Shown here: one piece after another, positions 59,852 through 62,894 of the stretch
How the letters are laid out: each line of letters begins with the position of its first letter
Position numbering within the stretch: position 1 is the first letter of the stretch
Source: Acidimicrobiia bacterium
GTDB taxonomy: Bacteria > Actinomycetota > Acidimicrobiia > Spongiisociales > Spongiisociaceae
Assembly: GCA_009841075.1 (NCBI GenBank)
Contig: VXMP01000021.1
Location: 11,603 to 74,496, forward strand
DNA length: 62,894 nucleotides
Direction: 5' to 3'
The notes under the pieces: generated by a model
What the model saw: only the letters and a program-made list of their open reading frames with translations
Told to the model about the DNA's origin: nothing
Databases searched by the model: none
Program-made: the position numbers and the translations under genes

Positions 59852-60223
59852 TTGCCCACCATTCAGCAGCTGGTGCGCCAAGGCCGAAAGCCCAAGGCGC
59901 GCAAGGAAAAGACCCCGGGTCTGGTCGGGTCGCCCCAGCGACGCGGGGTATGCACGCGGGTTTACACCATCACTCCCAAGAAGCCCAACTCCGCCATGCG
60001 CAAGGTATGCCGGGTCCGTCTGACCTCCGGCATCGAAGTCACCGCCTACATTCCCGGCGAAGGCCATAACCTCCAAGAGCACTCCATCGTCCTGGTCAGG
60101 GGAGGCCGGGTAAAGGACCTCCCGGGAGTGCGCTACAAGGTTATCCGAGGCACCCTGGACGCAGCCGGAGTTGAAGAGCGTCGGCAGGCCCGATCCCGCT
60201 ACGGGACCAAGAAAGGTCGGTAG
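59852..60223 (+). CDS. rpsL: 30S ribosomal protein S12
   Basis: A 123-residue S12 from a TTG start, preceded by TAGGAG at ribosome-binding distance. Conserved blocks: [31 protein letters not shown] around the streptomycin-region lysine, [33 protein letters not shown]. The Lys in TPKKPNSAM and the Lys of RVKDLPG are wild type, so no classic resistance substitution is visible. First gene of the str operon; rpsG follows after 3 bp. Confidence 0.97.
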   Translation: MPTIQQLVRQGRKPKARKEKTPGLVGSPQRRGVCTRVYTITPKKPNSAMRKVCRVRLTSGIEVTAYIPGEGHNLQEHSIVLVRGGRVKDLPGVRYKVIRGTLDAAGVEERRQARSRYGTKKGR

Positions 60224-60226
60224 GCG

Positions 60227-60694
60227 ATGAGACGAGCCCCGGCCGAAAAGCGCACCATCGATCCGGATCCCGTGTTTCGGGATGTCCTGGTCAGCCAGAT
60301 CATCAACCAGGTTCTGCTCAAAGGGAAGAAGGAAAAGGCCCGCAAGATCGTCTATCAGGCCTTGGAGATCGTTTCCAGACGAAGCGGGCAGGATTCGCTG
60401 ACCGTGCTGAAAAGAGCCATCGACAACCTTCGTCCCCAGGTCGAGGTACGCTCCCGCCGGGTGGGAGGTAGCTCATATCAGGTACCGGTTGACGTACGAC
60501 CCCGCCGGGCCTCCACCCTGGCGGTGCGTTGGTTGGTCGGTTTCGCCCGCCGGAGAAGAGAGCACACCATGGCCCAACGGTTGGCCAACGAGATTCTGGA
60601 CGCATCCAACCACACCGGCTTGGCCGTTAAACGCAAGGAAGACCTCCACAAGATGGCGGAATCCAACAAGGCTTTCGCCCATTACCGCTGGTAA
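60227..60694 (+). CDS. rpsG: 30S ribosomal protein S7
   Basis: A 155-residue S7 of standard bacterial length. Blocks: [38 protein letters not shown], written here only in part as [17 protein letters not shown], then [20 protein letters not shown] and the C-terminal [15 protein letters not shown]. It nucleates assembly of the small-subunit head. It sits 3 bp after rpsL and 37 bp before fusA. Confidence 0.97.
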   Translation: MRRAPAEKRTIDPDPVFRDVLVSQIINQVLLKGKKEKARKIVYQALEIVSRRSGQDSLTVLKRAIDNLRPQVEVRSRRVGGSSYQVPVDVRPRRASTLAVRWLVGFARRRREHTMAQRLANEILDASNHTGLAVKRKEDLHKMAESNKAFAHYRW

Positions 60695-60731
60695 ACGAGG
60701 ACAGAGACGATCGGTAGCGAGAGAAGAAGTC

Positions 60732-62840
60732 ATGAACAACCCCAATGCGTTGGTCCGTTTACGCCAGTACCCGTTAAGCCGTACGCGCAATATCGGGATC
60801 ATGGCGCATATCGACGCGGGCAAGACCACCCTCACCGAGCGCATCCTTTATTACACGGGCCGTACCTACAAGCTGGGCGAAGTCCACGAGGGGGCGGCGG
60901 TCATGGATTGGATGGAGCAGGAACAGGAGCGGGGGATCACCATCACCTCCGCCGCCACCACCTGCAAATGGCATGAGCATGGGATCAACATCATCGACAC
61001 GCCCGGCCATGTTGATTTCACCGTGGAGGTGGAGCGTTCCCTAAGGGTTTTGGACGGCGCGGTGGCGGTTTTCGACGCAGTGGCCGGAGTGGAGCCCCAA
61101 TCCGAGACGGTCTGGCGTCAGGCCGACCGCTACGGCGTACCCCGCATCTGTTTCGTCAACAAGATGGATCGGGTGGGGGCGGACTTCTATATGGCGGTCA
61201 AGTCGATCGAAGAGCGCCTCGGGGCCGTGCCCTTGGTTATGCAGATCCCGATCGGGGAGGAAGGCGACTTCGCCGGGGTGATAGATCTGGTCGAGATGGA
61301 AGCCCACCTGTGGTCCGGAGACGACGGCCGCACCTGGACGACCGGTCCCATCCCTTCCGAATATGCCGAAATAGCCGAGGAATATCGGGGCACGATGCTG
61401 GAAAGCCTGGCCGACATCGACGAGAAGCTCATGGAAAAGTATCTGGAGGACGTCGTTATATCTCCGGGCGAGATAACCAGCGCGGTGCGGACCGGAACCC
61501 TGCAACACCTCTTCACGCCGGTGTTCTGTGGCACCGCCTTTCGTAACAAAGGAGTGCAGCTTTTGCTGGATGCAGTGGTGGATTATTTGCCCAGTCCGGC
61601 CGATCTTCCGGCTGTGCAAGGATTTCTCCCCGGAACCGACACCATCGTCTCCCGTCTTCCCGAAGATAACGAGCCCTTTTCGGCCCTGGTCTTCAAGATC
61701 GTCAGCGACCCCCACGTCGGCAAGCTCACCTACTTTCGGGTTTATTCGGGCAAGGCTTCCAAGGGAACCAAACTGGAGAACAGCACCAAGGGCCGTAAGG
61801 AGCGGCTCGGGCGCCTGCTAAGAATGCACGCCAACCATCGCGAAGATCGGGAGGATGTCTTTACCGGAGACATTGTGGCGGCGGTCGGCTTGAAACACAC
61901 CGCTACCGGAGACACCCTCACCGCCGTCGGGCATCCCATATCGCTGGAGGCCATGACCTTCCCGGCACCGGTTATCTCGGTGGCTATTGAGCCGAAGTCC
62001 AAGGCCGAACAGGAAAAACTGACCGAATCCCTGAGCCGGCTGGCGGAGGAAGACCCCACCTTCCTGGTGCGGACGGATCCCGAGACCGGCCAGCGCATTA
62101 TTTCCGGGATGGGCGAGCTCCACCTGGACATTCTGGTTGATCGTCTGCTCCGGGAGTTCGGGGTGGACGCCAACGTGGGCCGTCCCCAGGTGGCCTATCG
62201 GGAGACCATCAAAGGCCCGGTAGCCGGGGTAGAGGTGCGCTATATCAAGCAAACCGGAGGCCGAGGGCAGTTTGCGGTGGTGAAGATCGATCTGGAACCC
62301 ACCGGGCCTGGTGGCGGATACGAGTTCGTCGATGAGATCAAAGGCGGCGCGGTCCCCCGCGAGTACATACCCTCGGTTAACGCCGGAATAGAAGGGGCAC
62401 TGGAGCAGGGCGTGCTGTCGGGCTATCCTCTGGTGGACGTGCGGGCTCGGCTGGTAGACGGCCAGACCCACGACATCGATTCTTCCGAGATGGCCTTTCG
62501 CATTGCCGGTTCAATGGCATTGCAGAAAGCAGCCCGACTGGCCAAGGTAAAGCTGCTTGAACCTCTGATGGAGGTGGAAGTGGTGACCCCCGAGGAGTAT
62601 CTGGGTGAGGTGATGGGCGACCTGTCATCGCGTCGGGGCCAAATCGAGGAGACCAACCAGCGAGGTAACGCCCGGGTGGTAATGGCCCGGGCTCCCTTGT
62701 CGGAGATGTTCGGTTACGTAACCCGCCTCCGATCCAATACTCAGGGGCGTGCTACCTCGACCATGAAGTTCCATTCCTATGGAGACGTACCGGAAAACAT
62801 TGCCCGCCAGATAATCGGCGCGGCACGTGGAGAAAACTAG
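60732..62840 (+). CDS. fusA: elongation factor G
   Basis: A 702-residue translocase GTPase. G1 [11 protein letters not shown] near residue 20, switch and G3 [17 protein letters not shown]4 [12 protein letters not shown]. Domains II-V follow in order, including [14 protein letters not shown] in domain III and the C-terminal [19 protein letters not shown]. The frame is open back into rpsG, but ATG 60732 begins the conserved sequence and the length matches the family. Moves tRNA-mRNA by one codon using GTP. Confidence 0.97.
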   Translation: MNNPNALVRLRQYPLSRTRNIGIMAHIDAGKTTLTERILYYTGRTYKLGEVHEGAAVMDWMEQEQERGITITSAATTCKWHEHGINIIDTPGHVDFTVEVERSLRVLDGAVAVFDAVAGVEPQSETVWRQADRYGVPRICFVNKMDRVGADFYMAVKSIEERLGAVPLVMQIPIGEEGDFAGVIDLVEMEAHLWSGDDGRTWTTGPIPSEYAEIAEEYRGTMLESLADIDEKLMEKYLEDVVISPGEITSAVRTGTLQHLFTPVFCGTAFRNKGVQLLLDAVVDYLPSPADLPAVQGFLPGTDTIVSRLPEDNEPFSALVFKIVSDPHVGKLTYFRVYSGKASKGTKLENSTKGRKERLGRLLRMHANHREDREDVFTGDIVAAVGLKHTATGDTLTAVGHPISLEAMTFPAPVISVAIEPKSKAEQEKLTESLSRLAEEDPTFLVRTDPETGQRIISGMGELHLDILVDRLLREFGVDANVGRPQVAYRETIKGPVAGVEVRYIKQTGGRGQFAVVKIDLEPTGPGGGYEFVDEIKGGAVPREYIPSVNAGIEGALEQGVLSGYPLVDVRARLVDGQTHDIDSSEMAFRIAGSMALQKAARLAKVKLLEPLMEVEVVTPEEYLGEVMGDLSSRRGQIEETNQRGNARVVMARAPLSEMFGYVTRLRSNTQGRATSTMKFHSYGDVPENIARQIIGAARGEN

Positions 62841-62855
62841 TAAAGGAGTTTGGTT

Positions 62856-62894
62856 GTGGTTAAGGAGCGTTTTGTTCGGGTGAAGCCTCATTTG
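62856..62894 (+). CDS. tuf: elongation factor Tu, first 13 codons (runs off the window)
   Basis: GTG at 62856 is preceded by AAAGGAG and followed by codons reading VKERFVRVKPHL, which match the EF-Tu N-terminus (A-K-E-K-F-x-R-x-K-P-H-x). It lies 15 bp after fusA, the usual str operon position. The remainder is outside the window. Confidence 0.85.
   Translation, partial: MVKERFVRVKPHL

Overview
The window is about 62.9 kb of moderately GC-rich bacterial chromosome. Several signs point to an actinobacterium, most likely in or near the Acidimicrobiia; this is inferred from gene content, not from a phylogeny. The signs are Thr-Pro-rich linkers on exported proteins, an F420-type pyridoxamine-phosphate-oxidase-fold protein, the gene order rplM-rpsI-glmM-glmS-acpS, many GTG/TTG starts with 1-8 bp gene overlaps, and Cys-rich SLH-like repeats on an exported M16 protease.

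Layout. (1) 0.1-3.5 kb: tRNA-Leu, a family III CoA-transferase, a hot-dog thioesterase, and a reverse-strand operon of an XRE regulator, an unknown protein and a tautomerase. (2) 3.8-10.9 kb: a small exported/membrane pair, then the reverse-strand run truA, rplM, rpsI, glmM, glmS, acpS. The glmM-glmS gap holds a glmS self-cleaving ribozyme. (3) 11-17 kb: an MFS transporter and an NAD-linked formate dehydrogenase. Its catalytic subunit carries an in-frame UGA followed by a bacterial SECIS hairpin (selenocysteine). The iron-sulfur N-terminal half that normally belongs to the same polypeptide is encoded separately, at the other end of the operon. (4) 17-20.6 kb: a 1153-residue SLH-M16 metalloprotease. 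(5) 20.6-31.8 kb: a catabolic cluster of hydantoinase-like and other amidohydrolases, 2-hydroxyacid dehydrogenase, aminotransferase, NAD-epimerase, a metal-ligand-poor M24 protein, an AhpD-like protein, a bicupin and a nitrilase-superfamily amidase. A 35-bp palindrome lies upstream of the main operon.

(6) 31.8-49.5 kb: a DNA-metabolism and defence-flavoured region. It contains an antitoxin remnant, a 1713-residue exonuclease-DinG-RecQ fusion followed closely by a UvrD-like helicase, Tag glycosylase, an ADP-ribosylglycohydrolase, a DUF4143 ATPase with 23-bp upstream repeats, housekeeping genes, a single-chain nuclease-methyltransferase, and wreckage that includes a queA fragment. (7) 49.5-53.2 kb: a cobalamin riboswitch controlling a btuFCD-like importer and a cobalamin adenosyltransferase. 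(8) 53.3-58.1 kb: next to tRNA-Ser(UGA), a decayed island with a frameshifted gene, a truncated RES-domain gene, a SNF2 helicase, an IS5-like transposase remnant and a second DUF4143 ATPase. (9) 58.2-62.9 kb: a HpcH/HpaI aldolase, tRNA-Ser(GCU), tRNA-Arg(ACG), then the str operon (rpsL, rpsG, fusA, start of tuf) behind a near-consensus promoter and a long leader.

The strongest signals are the split selenocysteine formate dehydrogenase, the glmS ribozyme in an apparently actinobacterial genome, and the exonuclease-DinG-RecQ plus UvrD-like pair.
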